Below are positions 11,301 to 23,317 of a stretch of DNA of 64,000 bases, one piece after another (position 1 is the first letter of the stretch; the number at the start of each line of letters is the position of its first letter). The stretch spans positions 9,301,967-9,365,966 of the forward strand of contig JABAKD010000015.1 in assembly GCA_012845835.1 (NCBI GenBank), given 5' to 3'. This stretch comes from Undaria pinnatifida. Taxonomy: Eukaryota; Sar; Phaeophyceae; Laminariales; Alariaceae. A model generated the notes under the pieces. The model was not told where the DNA came from and did no database searches. It saw nothing but the letters and a program-made list of their open reading frames with translations. Made by a program: the position numbers and the translations under genes.

Positions 11301-12012
11301 TGTCCCTACAGCAGAGCGGTATCTTGACTGGGGAGACCAACTCTTCCGATGTACATTCACAGGGCTCTCTCTGTGTGGTACATACGTGTGTAGCGCAGCA
11401 ATACTCCTGTGTGTTTGCGTGTGTCGGATGCGCGTACGTGTTCGAACCCCTGCCATACTACCTCACCTTCCTCCAGCGTTCCTGCGGTACAAATCCCTTC
11501 CATCACCACCTGTGGATGCAGGTGTGTACAGCGGTGTGCACACAGCTCTCGCTGTCTGTGTGTAGTACACATACATACATGTTTAGACTATGACATGTGT
11601 AGCGCAGCAGTAGTAGTACTCCTGTGTGTTTGCGTGTGTAGGATACGCGCAAATCCCTTCCATCACCACCTGTGGATGCAGGTGTGTATATATAGCGGTG
11701 TGCACACAGCTCTCTCGCTGTGTGTGTGGAGTACACATACATGCTCAGACTATGACATGTGTAGCGCAGCAGTAGTACTCCTGTGTGTTTGCGTGTGTAG
11801 GATACGCGCACGTGTTCGAATCTGCCATACTACCGCACCTTCCTCCAGCGTTCCTGCGGTACAAATCCCTTCCATCACCTGTGTATGCATCATCTCCTAT
11901 GTATGTAGTCTAGAGTATGCGTCTCTAGCTACGGCTGTGCGTCCTGTAAAAAGTGTTCGTGTCTTTCAGCACGTTACATCCTACACCTGCGTACAACGTA
12001 ACCCATGCGCAC
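8370..12012. mobile_element. 3.6 kb foldback element (long inverted repeat)
   Basis: The outer ends are GTGCGCATGGGTTACGTTG (8370) and its reverse complement ending at 12012. The two arms then match base by base towards a centre near 9838, where short A/T-rich sequence separates copies of GTGTGCGTTCGAAAAAGTA. The left arm is about 1.43 kb. The right arm is about 2.15 kb because a block of about 360 bp is duplicated (10137-10437 and 10496-10800, with a third partial copy to 10945). No target duplication is obvious. The structure resembles foldback transposons or an inverted duplication. No transposase was recognised. Confidence 0.85.
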
Positions 12013-12189
12013 TTTTTTTTAAAAAGACAAAGAAAATACTCCGTAGGTGGTACTAGCCAAGCACACCAGGCATCTGTATGTATCTCTTCATCCAGTAGAA
12101 CTCGCGTTTATGATAAATGTAAAATAATAGAGCAAATGCGTCACGAAAAAGAGACAATTCAGGGCGGTATTACGATTTCATGGTCGAAT

Positions 12190-12430
12190 TGGATGATAAT
12201 GGGTTTTATAGTTTCCGCGCACAGACTGCGCACAGAAATCACCCTGCTGACCCTGTTAGCTACACTGTAGTTCCAAGGGGCTATTTCCTTAATGAGGACA
12301 CACAACACCTTTAATACCCGTGATCGGACTATCACACACAGCTTGCAAATATGAGTTTTGACGAAATCTTCGATCTCACAGCTGGATGGAGGAGTGTATT
12401 TGTATTTTTATAATATTCAAATTAATGGTA
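12190..12430 (-). repeat. Repeat family R1 copy, inverted
   Basis: TTATAGTTTCCGCGCACAGA to CTCACAGCTGGATGGAG is the reverse of the R1 head. Confidence 0.75.
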
Positions 12431-13271
12431 GGGCAGCACCTCGCCTTCTTGATGATCAATTCGCCGAGCGCTTTACGCCGGGCAGATCGAGACTGGTATA
12501 TCTATACATATCCAGTTATTTTCCGAATGTCAGCAGTGGCAGGAACGCCGTTCTGACGAGATAACAGTCGCTCCGCCGTCAAACCGGCTTCCTGTGACTC
12601 TTCCGCCGCTCCTTGGAATTAATACAGGACCCCCGGTGGATTAAATTCACTTTTTTCGCGCGTCCCGCCGGTAGAAGTTGTTCCGTGTACCTCATCAGCT
12701 ATATACCGGTACCCACTATTAATACCGTATTATTAGGTAGAGTATTCCGTACATACCGTCTGCATGATCACCTCCCAACCTATGCCAAGCGAAGTATGGT
12801 CTGTCCGGTTAAATTTTCCCACAACGTGACCCCCACTATTTTTCGCTTGTTTTTGAGAGTTGGAGCACGAGAACAGGTTAAGGAGAACCGCACGGTCGAG
12901 AGGCATTGAAATCCGGTGTTACAAAAGAAATCGATGAAAATGGCCGTTGTTGGGTGAAAATTACCCCGAAATTACCCCGAACCGGCACTTATTGGCCCGA
13001 AACGATACATATTACCCTGAATATTGCCCCCCGACCCTTGGATGCACAGCGGCTGTATATTTATAACCTATACAAATGCAACCTGTCACTTGCATCGAAT
13101 ATCCGAGTTCCGTTTTCCTCTCCATATCAGCACCCTCGCCCCAAAACCAGCTCGACAACGCCACGAAGACCAACATTGTCTCCTACTTGTATACTAGGTA
13201 GTCACCTCCGACACCCCCGCCCCGCTCTAGTCTCGTTATCAAATGAAAATGACGAAAATATATTGGATCAC
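12431..13271. other. No supported gene
   Basis: Unique-looking DNA. A plus-strand frame is open from 12906 through 13706 but reads like chance sequence (Ala/Val runs from CTG/GCT repeats). Confidence 0.5.
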
Positions 13272-13559
13272 CTAAACACAGTATCGCGACGGCTGGTGGT
13301 GCTGCCGTTTGCTCTTGCCGTCGTACTGGACGCGGCTCGAGCTGCACGAGCTGCAGCTGCCATGATTACTGTCGCTGCTGTGCCGGCTGCTGCTGTGGTC
13401 CTCTTCGTCTCCTTCGTAACATGTGTCGTCGTCATGTTGTGGTGGAGTGTCCGCAGCGAGTGGCGGTGGAGGGTCCGCTTTTTTCCCGCCGAACCGGCCA
13501 GCTGTCCTTGTTTGGAAGCTGCCAGGCTTCCTGTTCGTAGGACGCCCACGCCCAGCCAT
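13272..13559 (-). CDS. Hypothetical ORF with GRGRP-type start
   Basis: 95 codons starting MAGRGRPTNRKPGSFQTRTA, then a His/Ser/Asp-rich low-complexity tail. GRGRP is an AT-hook-like motif. It is not recognised as any family. The codon usage of the tail is biased by a CAG/GCC-type repeat, so it may be chance. Confidence 0.2.
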   Translation of the reverse strand: MAGRGRPTNRKPGSFQTRTAGRFGGKKADPPPPLAADTPPQHDDDTCYEGDEEDHSSSRHSSDSNHGSCSSCSSSRVQYDGKSKRQHHQPSRYCV

Positions 13560-13739
13560 GTATGGACTTGGGTGGACCCTCGGTGGGTCTATGGGACTGC
13601 TGTGTGGTGTGCTGTATGTAGGTGTGTGGTGTGGTTGTATGTGGTGTGTGAGCATACCAAACTTGGACGGGCCATTTCTCCTTCAAATGATATTTTTCGA
13701 GAATAAAAAAAAGGTCCCCTCGTAGCTGCAGGTCCAATT

Positions 13740-14139
13740 CGCCCGAATCCGTTGAGTTTTTCGAAATCTATCTGTGCGTTTCTGCCCAAAAAACTGTATA
13801 CTTGAGGCCGCCGGAAATGAGGTTTTTCGCCTTTTCTCTGTTGTACGTCAGCGAAAAAAAGTTTAGTTGGGTTGCCGTGAGCCCCTGGACCTAATACGCT
13901 CAAAACCGGTCTAAAAAAATAAATCGATCTCACACTCCATCAAATAAAACTGTACAAAATCTGCCAAAAAATCGACAGAATCGCTATTTTCTCGCCAACC
14001 AAAAAAGAAAATCTGCTCCGATCAAACGACCCGCCTGGAACACAGTTTTCTTACGATATAAGGTATGTTACTAGGGGGTACGTCAGTCGCTTGGAATAAT
14101 TCGGGGGCGGTGTTTAGGAAATCGTGGGAAAATTTTACC
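13740..14139. other. No gene seen
   Basis: AT-rich intergenic sequence between the GRGRP ORF and the R1 cluster. Nothing recognisable on either strand. Confidence 0.6.
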
Positions 14140-16115
14140 GGACGGACAATATGACTAACGAAGTAACGTAATTGAGCGCGTGTACACTAAACGTTTTTTT
14201 CAAAACACTAACGATTCGCATTTCTCCCACTTTCGTTCTCAATGGCGGTGATATTGCATGACCACATCACCTCGCTTGTTGTATTTGGCAATGCGTATCT
14301 CTTTCTTATAATTAGCGATGTCACAAAATAATGGTATCTACATGATGATTGTACCTATCGATTGAAATATTCGATCTTTCGATCCATGTACAACAACAAA
14401 TTATGAAGCTTTTAACACGTTGTTTACTAAATCTAAGACCTGGGTTGCATACTACATGTAACATCAAACCTTCTAGAATCAAACACATTATTACCAGGCG
14501 GGTTATATATAAAGGTGTCTTCTTGCTGCAACCGTCAGATTCGTCCCCTTTACGGGTTTATAGTTTCCGCGCACATACATACTGAAATGCTCCCCCCCCC
14601 CCTCCCCAACCCCGATTTCTCTTGTTCAAACGCCCCACCTGAAATCAAAATCTACCAGAGTAGTAAACACTTCCAGCCAGCTGATATCATCTCATTATCC
14701 TTCTAGCCATCCATGCCGTAGCTCCAACTCATCTCCGCCCTCCTCCCCTCCCTCCCTTTTGTTCCCCGACCAGTCCGTTCAAACGCCCCACTTACAATCA
14801 AAATCGGCCAGAGTAATGAACACTTCTAAGCAGTTGATACCACGTCATTAGTATTCTAGCCATCCATGACGTAGCTTTCATTCATCCCCCCTCCCCCCCT
14901 CCAACGCCCCCTCCTTCCCCACATCCCGCACGATCGCCTACCCTCAGCACCGCGCGTATAGCAAGCCCCTACATATTATAAAAATTAAAATACACTCCAG
15001 CTGTGAGATCGAAGATTTCGTCGAAACTCATCTTTGCAAGCTGTGTGTGATACTCCGATCGCGCGCATTACGAGTTGTGTGTCCTCATTAAGGATATAGG
15101 TCGGCGACTCCCCTTACAGCTACAGTGTAGCTATCAGGGTCAACAGGATGATTTTAGTCAGTCTGTGCGCGGAAACTATAAAACCCTTTTCTGAGGGGGA
15201 CATATATGATTGATACGCGCGATCAAGGATCACACACAATGTTGCGAAGATCAGTGTCGATCAAATCCTTGATCTCATAGCTGGATGGAGTGCATTTTAA
15301 TAATATATGTGACCTGAACCTCTTGAAAACCCTTGCCGCCCCCCCCCCCCGCCCCCCCCCCCTCCCCGCCCCCCCTTTTTTTTCATTCATTCTTTCTTTC
15401 CTCGCTCTCTCTTGCTCAAACGCCCAACCTAATAATATCGAAATCCGCCAGGGTAACAAACACTCCCACGCCCTGGATATCGCCTCATTATCGTTTTAGA
15501 GCCGTCCATGCCTCTGCTGCAATTCCCACCCCCCCCCCGCCCCCAACGCCCCCTCCTTCCCCACGACCCGCACCATCGCCTAGACCTAGCACCACCCGTA
15601 TAGCAAACCCCTACATCTATGCGACCTAAAGCCCCGCCCTACCCCGCCCCCCGCCCCGCCCCCCGCCACATCCCCCCCCCCCTCCCCCACAAGATGGATT
15701 TATAGTTTCCACGCACAACTTGAGCTGCCTCACCTGTCCCTCCCCCCCTTGCCCCCCTCCCGCCCCCCTTTTGATCAAAATCAGGCCCCCACGTCCCTAA
15801 AATCTCCGCCCTCCCTTCGCCGGTTATTCGACTTGCAGCATTCACTTGATAAACTGATGCAATTCCTTCCACAGCTGTCAGATTTTGTCCCCCTCCGAAA
15901 CGGGTTTTATAGTTTCCACGCACAGACTGCCTAACATCACCCTGTTGACCCTGCTAGCTACACTGTAGTTGCAAGGGGAGTCGCCGACCTGTATCTATAA
16001 TGAGGACACACAACCCGTAATACGCGCGATCGGAGTATCACACACACAGCTTGCAAAGATGAGTTTCGACAAAATGTTCAATCTCATAGCTGGAGTGTAG
16101 TTTAGTATTTATAAT
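14140..16115. repeat. R1 cluster with several head-to-head copies and an upstream module
   Basis: 14140-14480 (TGACTAACGAAGTAACGTAA, CACCTCGCTTGTTGTATTTG, GTATCTCTTTCTTATAATTA) is an upstream module also found inverted at 62900-63310. 14490-14960 holds G/C-rich copies of the R1 back half. 14978-15210 is a forward R1 head, 15205-15305 an inverted short head, and 15690-16115 an inverted full unit. No gene was seen in this stretch. Confidence 0.75.
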
Positions 16116-16149
16116 ACTACTCGTGAATGATGCATTGGATATCAGGGCA

Positions 16150-16640
16150 TGTCATGGGCCGGAAGTGCGGGCCGGGCCAGGCCGGGTCGATCTGGAAATT
16201 GTCATGGGCCGGACCGGGCCGGGCCGACATTTTAGAAAATGTGATTGGCCGTGCCGGCGAGGGCCGAATAAATAGAAAATATGATTGGCCGTGCCGGCGA
16301 GGGCCGCATGAATAGAAAATGTGATAGGCCGGGCCGGGCCAAGGCGAGAGTTCTTTTAATTTGGTGGGCCGGGCTGGGCCGGGCCGAGAGTTTTGAACAT
16401 TTTATTGGCCGGGCCAGGATGCGGCCCAGCGTGTGGGAATTCGGTGGGCCGGGCCGTGTTCGGCCCATCATCTGAAACTTTGATTGGCTGGGCTGGGCCA
16501 CGGCCAATCATGTGAAAATTTGATAGGCCGGGCCGGGCCGCTGCTCATCGACTCGAAAGTTGATAGGCCTGGCCGGGCCGCGGTCCATAAGATGTGGGCT
16601 TTTATGGGTCGCTCTGCCGAGCCCATGAGGCGGCCCACGA
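16150..16640. repeat. GGCCGGGC-rich degenerate tandem array
   Basis: About ten units of 40-50 bp, each with GGCCGGGCC(G/A)GGC and a spacer such as AGAAAATGTGAT. It begins next to CAGGGCATGTCATGGGCC, which resembles a hAT end. No matching opposite end was found. Confidence 0.8.
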
Positions 16641-18009
16641 GGTTTCACAGGCCTTTGACGGCAGCAGCTGGTATTGTTTGGTTGATCGCGCTTGTGGGGA
16701 TACCAAGTGCATACCGCACGGAACGGTGCTGGCAGACTGGTAGAACACGCGAACAGACAGGGCTGTTGATTACGACCATACATACAGCGATCGCTCACTA
16801 GACCAGATATTTCGTTATTTCTCCCGCCCACCCACCCTTTTTCTTTCGATGGTGAAAGGATGGAGACATTATTATGAGGATGTAGGTGTTATTCTCGTAT
16901 AACTGATGGTATGTGTACTTATTTTCTTTCCTTTTTTTCAGTGTAATGCGAGGGTTTATATCACGGTCTATGATTTCACGGAGGAGTTGTGTGGAGGAGC
17001 CAGTGGTGCTGGACCATTCGGTGACTCGGTCGTCCGAGAATTCGTACAGTAGAACCCAGACAATGGAGGGAGGGAGATGTGCTTATGAGCAAAGGCATGG
17101 GGGTATGAGGCAGAGTTGGATACTGCGGTAGACATGTCAGCCAGCTGCTCTTCCTCCCAAGCCACAGGAGATGATGGTCATATACAACGCAATTCGAAAG
17201 ATATAGACTATACAACAAACCGGTGAATTACCGGGACCGCCCACAGGGCGGTAACTGCACTTGGGCAATATTACGGACCTTAACAGTGATTTTGACAGTG
17301 GCTCATGGGCACTCGCGCGACCGACCCCTTCCTTTGTTGCTTCACGGTTTTAAGCCGTCGTTCTGTTTTATTATGGAGCAGATTAATACACAATGAATCA
17401 AATGGTTAGCGACGTTGCGCGAAAAAAACGCTGTTTTGGTTTTGGTCAATGAGGGACAGAGTCACCCGTCCGTGCGAGTGGTGCAAAGCCGGTAGTGTAA
17501 AGAGCGACACCACCCCCTCCCCTACCGAAGCCTTGGACGCACGTGTCATGCCCATACTGGCACATACCCATACATACGTATCAAGACCGGCGTCTGGAAA
17601 CCGACTACACCCCGCATGCCACCCAGGGAACCCAACCAAGGTACAAGTCCGAGAAGAGAAAAAAAAAGGACTAATAGGAAGAAGGAAGAAATAAAAGAAG
17701 GAACGAGAGAGATGCAAAAACGAACCAAGAAAAAAAATACGTAAGTAATAAGTTACGTGGACTCTCGCGAGCAAGGGAGTGTAGCGAGGTAGGGCCAGCT
17801 AAACATCGCTACAAAAAGAACCAACGAAATCATACGCGTCCGGAGCCTGCAAAAACGGAATTAGACTACACCATGTATATTACCTGTGTAGTACCTCTAA
17901 CTACGCATACTATATACGACAGACTGAAGTCAATTCGAAAAGAAAGAAAATTAAGAGAAAAATGAGAAAGAAAATGATAAAAGACCAATGGAATAGGAAA
18001 AAAAGAGGA
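16640..18009. other. No gene seen; purine-rich LINE tail at the right
   Basis: Contains an M3 piece (17280-17490) and A/G-rich stretches (17640-17710, 17935-18025) that correspond to the LINE-A pyrimidine tail on the other strand. Confidence 0.55.
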
Positions 18010-20530
18010 AAAAAGGAAACGAGGCGGAACAACACCATGCTAGCAGACCCTAGAAACTGACAAAAAACAATTTATTGGGCACATAGAGGGTACCAAGTGC
18101 ATGCAAGGCAATGGGGAGATAACACAACAAGACGAAAAAGTCCGAGCGGCCTTATGCTAGCTTCTTACGGCCATTGGCAGGCCCAGAAACGTTAACACGA
18201 TGATGGCCAGACCGAAGCCTCAGCCTCTTGGGCAGGACCCTCCCCCCTCCCCCCCCCTCCAACCCCCCTGCCCCCTTCTCTCCCCCCCCACCTCCCCCCT
18301 TCTGCCTCCCCCCTCTGCCTTCGCTCCCCCTTCTCCGTTCCCCCATACCCGGCCTCCCGCCCACCCGGCGCTTAGTGATGGCGACGTTGGGTGGCGCTGA
18401 CGCTGTCGCGGCCATGGCATGTCACTTTGCAGCCCTACAGCCCTCCGGGTCAGACCATATCGCCATGAATGACACTGCCCCCTCCTCGACCTGTCGAAAA
18501 ACCGCCGGCCATCTGTGAAGGCTGTCGCCACCCTTCGAACTAAATTCCAAAGTCCAACATATCCTCCTCCAGGCGCACTGCCCAGTCCTTCTCTTGCCCT
18601 CTTAATTAGCCCATACCCCCAACGTTCTCCCCAAACACCACCCCTTGTGGCAGGCGCTCCTCCTCCATACGTGCCGCGAATCCCTCGGGCAGTATTCTTT
18701 GTTTCCGCATTGTCCCCTCTATGCTCACGGATGCTGTCTTCGCAAGCGCGTCGGCGTACGGGCGGGTGTTGTGGTCGCGCTTCTGTTTCCACGAGCCGAG
18801 GCATCAGAGCAGTACGGAGTTGTAAACCTGCTGTAGCGTGTCGTAGTCAGGCTTGTTTGGGCTCCACGTCGCGCACCCCCAGAGTAGTGTATCGACTACT
18901 TCTGCTTTCAGCATCCGCACCTTCAACCGTAGCTCACACCCAGGCGATCATAGATTTCCATCTTGTACTGCTGGAAGCACGCCCAGGCTCTCTGAAGACG
19001 CCCCGTTTTGTGGACACTAAACTCTCTATCTACTGGGGTGATAGACCCGCCCCCGAGTGCACAAACTCGATCGGTTTTTGTATGTCTGGCCGGCTGTATT
19101 GATGGTGTAGGACACCCTTCCCCGCACATTTTATCTGCAGACGCATCATCTCCGTTTTGGCCTCGGAGACCGTAAACCCCGTAAGCCGCAACGTCGAGCA
19201 CGCAGCAACGATCACCGCCATCGTCCTATAGACTATAGCCGTTCTGGTGATTGCAATACGATGCTCGCATTGTCATCGCGCACAGCATACCTCGCAGCCT
19301 CTTCTTGTCTTCTCCCTCCCCCCCCGCCCCTCGACTTTCTCTGTCCGTGATGTGCCCTTCTTCTCCCTTTTCATCCTATTTCGTTGGAGCTGCACCATGT
19401 CGTCCAAAATGTCTACATCAACTCGGAAGCGTTTCTCGGCGACACGCACAGCCGCCAGGAAAAACAAGTTAAACAGCAATGGCGCGAACGACACGGGCAC
19501 ACACCTTTGCCGAAGACCTTGCCCCAAGTCAAACTTATCGGAGCTTGTCGGACAGCTTTTTTGCTCGTAGCAATGTTTGATGTCCGATGTGTATGACTGC
19601 ACATAATCTACGGAGATGGTAGAGTGGAATTACTGATATGATTGGCGATCCCAATTTTTATATGTTCAAGTTGAGCCTCATTTGGCTCAGTTCGTGTCTG
19701 AGTTCTCGTATTTTGCCTGGTTGTTGTATTCTGGCCGTCTGCGACTCTACTTTGGGTCTACATTGGAGCACGACAACAACTTTTTTTTTCTGCCCACCTT
19801 CTCTTATTCGCCTGATAGCGGCCCGTCGGGTACCGAGAGCAATCACCCGTGAGCCACCCTACACCGGGTATCACAATAGTCGACAAAATTCTCCCCATCA
19901 TTCAACCTCACGCACGCTTGCATGCCGTCGTGGAATAGGCGGATGACGACGAGTATTCTCGGCGGCACGCCAAACCAAGTAAGGACGTCCCACAGATGGG
20001 TTCGGTCGACAGAATCATACGCTTTGGGGTGGTCTACTAAGCCCAAGTTCAGTGAGGGGGTGCCCTTCTTCCGCGCCAGCTCCTGCAGTCGTGGTACTAC
20101 GAACACCATGTCAACCGTTGAGCGCCGGGGTCCGTACCCACACTGTTCTACGGCAAAATGTTCTCGCGTTCTCAGTAGTAACCAAGGCGACCCGTGATTA
20201 CTTTGAGGAATACTTTGCCGGCTTGAGCCACGAGGGAGATGTCACGACTGTTACCCGCCCGATTTTTTCTTCTCGTGCAGCACCTTAATCGTTGCATATT
20301 TCCGTTGTTGCGTCACGTCATTTCCTCTCCACGCAGCTATGATGATTTCGTGGAACTTCCGAGCGTGTTTAACTCTCCTTCGTCGGCCAAGACCTTCTGG
20401 AGCACGGTCGGGAAGCCGTCGGGCCCTACCGCCTTTCGGTTCACCAGCGAGCGGATCGACCTTTTCTACTTCGACTAGTTCCCTTCGGCCCAGCATCACG
20501 CGCTCGGGGATAGAAGAGATCGTCCGCACC
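18010..20530 (-). pseudogene. LINE-A non-LTR retrotransposon, decayed reverse transcriptase
   Basis: Read on the minus strand, pieces of one reverse transcriptase follow in order across frameshifts: VGPDGFPTVLQK and FHEIIIAAWRGNDV (20530-20250); FVVPRLQELARKKG, KAYDSVDRTHLWDVL and FGVPPRILVVIRLFHDGMQA (20109-19860); GQGLRQRC and APLLFNLFF (19550-19420); GFTVSEAKTEMM and LQRAWACFQQYKMEIYDR (19200-18940); then the C-terminal part with LWGCATWSPNK (about 18900-18500). The 3' UTR continues to about 18010. A block of about 230 bp (19620-19850) interrupts the RT between DG and GQGLRQ and is unrelated to it. Stops and shifts make it non-functional. A 5' endonuclease domain was not found. Confidence 0.85.
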
Positions 20531-21548
20531 TCCTATGCTAACCCCAACACAAAGTGTTATGGAAATGTTAGCACATAGCCAGTATGAGTCAATATTCAGT
20601 AGCACTGCACTCGTACGTCGTAGATCATCGTAGATCTGTTATGTATCGGTTGGTACGTAACGTGCGTATGAATACGCGGAGGAATTACTTCTGTAGGATT
20701 CTCTGTTGCCTTGACGAGTAGCTCACTCTCTCGTGTGGCCTTGATATCCAGGTAGCCCACTCTCTCGTGTGGATCCTTCCGGATTGTCTAGCATCGTAGC
20801 CATCCTGGTCATCTCCAGTACCCAGCCAACTTCTGGACTCCTGCATAGTCTGCGGTTTATCTGTGTGTGTTGGCAACATAAGCGCCAGTGTTTACAACAT
20901 CTTTATTTACATCTTCTCCTCGAAACGGAAGCACTCGAGTCTTCCAGGCTATCCACTGCACAGTGTCACCAACCCGACTAGCGTCGGGGACACAGCCTTT
21001 CTGCCACCGTGCTGGGGTATACCACAATATCCATAATACAAAATCGTGGAAAAGTAGAAGTTAGCGAGAATGGTGTCGACGTTTGCAGCATCCACATATT
21101 CTCGACAAATTTCAGGGGAATAGTTGGTACGAGGCATTTGGCCGGAAATGACCGCAGCAGCAGTGACAGCAGCAATATGGGGGCGCCGGGCAGCTAGTAC
21201 AGCGATCAAATCGGTATGGGAGTGCCTGGCACCGGCCTCCGAAGCAGAGACAGTATGGAGGGACAACATCAGCAGCGCGAGGGCAGAAGCCAGAGTGACC
21301 GGCAGCACTCCCGACCCAGAAACAACAGCAGCAGCCTCGACCCCAGCAGTAGCAGCAGCAACACGCGGGAACTGGTTTGGCTGGCAACACAGGACGATGG
21401 AAGTAGTGGAGTCATCGCACGGTGTAGGGGGTGGAAGTCTTGAGCCAAACGTTTCTGGCGGGTTGAGCTCTCCAAGCGAGGAACTGCCGGTTAGTCTGTT
21501 ACTTGTACGAGAAACAAATGTTTACGGATTGGGTTGGTCGGGTTGCCA
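20531..21548. other. No recognised gene upstream of LINE-A
   Basis: A CAGCAG/GCAGCA-rich part (21150-21400) makes ORFs on both strands. The minus-strand one (20949-21308, 119 aa) has a hydrophobic start but no known family. It could be a LINE-A ORF1 remnant, which I cannot show. Confidence 0.4.
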
Positions 21549-21552
21549 TTAA

Positions 21553-21633
21553 CCCCCTCAGAGCCCCAAAATCCCACCCTGGACAAACTTTGAGTAAATT
21601 TGTTCCCAAAAAGGGTTTCCAGTGGTGAAGGCG
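21553..21633. mobile_element. Second copy of the TTAA-flanked MITE
   Basis: 81 bp between TTAA at 21549-21552 and 21634-21637. It shares CAGAGCCCC, AAATTTGTTCCC and GGGTTTCCAGT with the copy at 34974. Confidence 0.6.
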
Positions 21634-21637
21634 TTAA

Positions 21638-21870
21638 TGATGCACTTGATCTCCTCTTTTGAGCCCACTGCCGTCTTCATTTAGCCAGTTCCTACGGTCT
21701 GCTAGTATGACAAAGTTTTTTCTCTTTTCCTTTCCTTGCTTCATCTACTTGTCTTGTATTTTCTTCATTTTCTTGTCTTTTCTTTTATTTCCGTTCCTTT
21801 TGCGTTTTTTCGCTTCCTTTCGTTTATCTTCTCTTCTTTTCTTTGATCCTTTTTTTCAATTGACTTACAG
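21638..21870 (+). mobile_element. LINE-A 3' end fragment with pyrimidine tail
   Basis: GATGCACTTGAT, GAGCCCACTGCCGTC and TTTAGCCAGTTCCTACGGTC match the tail-proximal part of the LINE-A fragment at 3640-3720. A T/C-rich stretch to about 21860 follows. Confidence 0.6.
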
Positions 21871-21879
21871 CAGTCGTGT

Positions 21880-22186
21880 GTATGCGTAATGATAGGTACT
21901 ACGTGCAAAATACACGTGGTAGTCTTTCTTGGGTGGCAAACGGTATAGTCGGCTTTTCCAGGCGCGAGTAGTGAGACGTACGCACCATTATGGACCTGGC
22001 ACATCCTAGGCTGACTCCCGATTTCACTTTGACATGTTTCTGGTGGAAGCATGAATTGCGTCAGCTGTGATATATGCGTGTACCACCTTAGGCTTGTTTG
22101 TGTTTCTTCCCGTGGGTATTCCTCAACTCCAGAGTGACTGGAGCCTGTCCTGTGATCACGGACTTGATTACGCGAGTTAATGTGAG

Positions 22187-22224
<38 letters not shown>

Positions 22225-22225
22225 A
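21880..22225 (+). repeat. Repeat family R2 ending in an AAC microsatellite
   Basis: A conserved body (GGGAGTCAGCCTAGGATGTG in reverse, TCCAGAGTGACTGGAGCCTG, TAATGTGAGAACAACAAC) runs straight into (AAC)n at 22186-22225. Confidence 0.75.
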
Positions 22226-22494
22226 ATGAACAACAATACCAGTAGTATTTTATTTCGGGTGCGCACGAGAGATGATGCTACATACTTTGCAGTTTGGTTG
22301 TGTTATACGATGCGGGCTACTTCCAGAATAGCTGGTTGTCAACCTCAACTGTTTAACAGCGATCTAGCATAGTGCGGTACGCGAAATGGAGAAACCTGAA
22401 GTGAGGAAATAGTCTTTAGTATTACTCACGTGTTACGATGCAATATGTGGTGAACACTCCACCCTCTCTTTACTCACTGATTGTACGACTTACC

Positions 22495-23232
22495 CCAGGA
22501 TATACATGATAAACTGATGTGTTATTTCTAAAACCGTCACATTTATCCCCTCAAAAAAATGTATAGTTTCCAGGCACATATTGAGCTGCCCCCCCCGCCC
22601 CCGCCCCCCCCCCCGCCCCAACCCCCCCCCCCCCCGCCCCCAATAATATACTGATGCCAAAACCGTCAGATTTATCCCCTCGAAAGGATTTATAGCTCAC
22701 ATGCACAAATTGCCCCCTTCCCCCCCCCCCCCCCCCCCTCCTCCAAACCCGCTCGCTTTTGATCAAAACCAGGCCCCCACGTCCTTCACAACTCCGCCCC
22801 ACCCCCTCACCGGTTATTCGACTTACAAGATTCACTTGATCAAAGGTTACATTTCCCTTCACAGCTGTCAGATTTTGTCCCCCTCAGAAACGGGTTTTAT
22901 AGTTTCCGCGCACAGACTGACTAAAAACATCCTGTTGACCCTGATAGCTACACTGTAGTTGTAAGGGGAGTCGCCGACCTATACCCTTAATGAGGACACA
23001 CAACTCGTAATACGCGCGATCGGAGTATCACACACAGCTTGCAAAGATGAGTTTCGACGAAATCTTCCATCTCACAGCTGGAGTGTATTTTCATTTATTA
23101 TAATCTATATCCTTAATGAGGACACACAACTCGTAATGCGCGCGATCGGAGTATCACACACAGCTTGCAAAGATGAGTTTCGACGAAATCTTCGATCTCA
23201 CAGCTGGAGTGTATTTTAATTTTTATAATATG
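22495..23232 (-). repeat. Repeat family R1, inverted, head duplicated
   Basis: A full inverted R1 unit to about 23100. The head is then repeated (23105-23232: ACACAACTCGTAATGCGCGC, CTCACAGCTGGAGTGTATTT). Confidence 0.8.
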
Positions 23233-23317
23233 TGGTGGAAACATCGGAATGTGTTCTTCTCGTTAAACTGAATATTCCACCCTGATCTTGTCCCGGTTAT
23301 GCCTCCTGTAATATGAA

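Noticed and set aside
12906-13706. 266-aa plus-strand ORF
   Set aside because: Composition changes abruptly along its length, no domain, and an equally long frame exists on the other strand.
20949-21308. Secreted-like 119-aa minus-strand ORF
   Set aside because: Lies in CAG-rich DNA with ORFs on both strands; no family recognised and no transcript signal visible.
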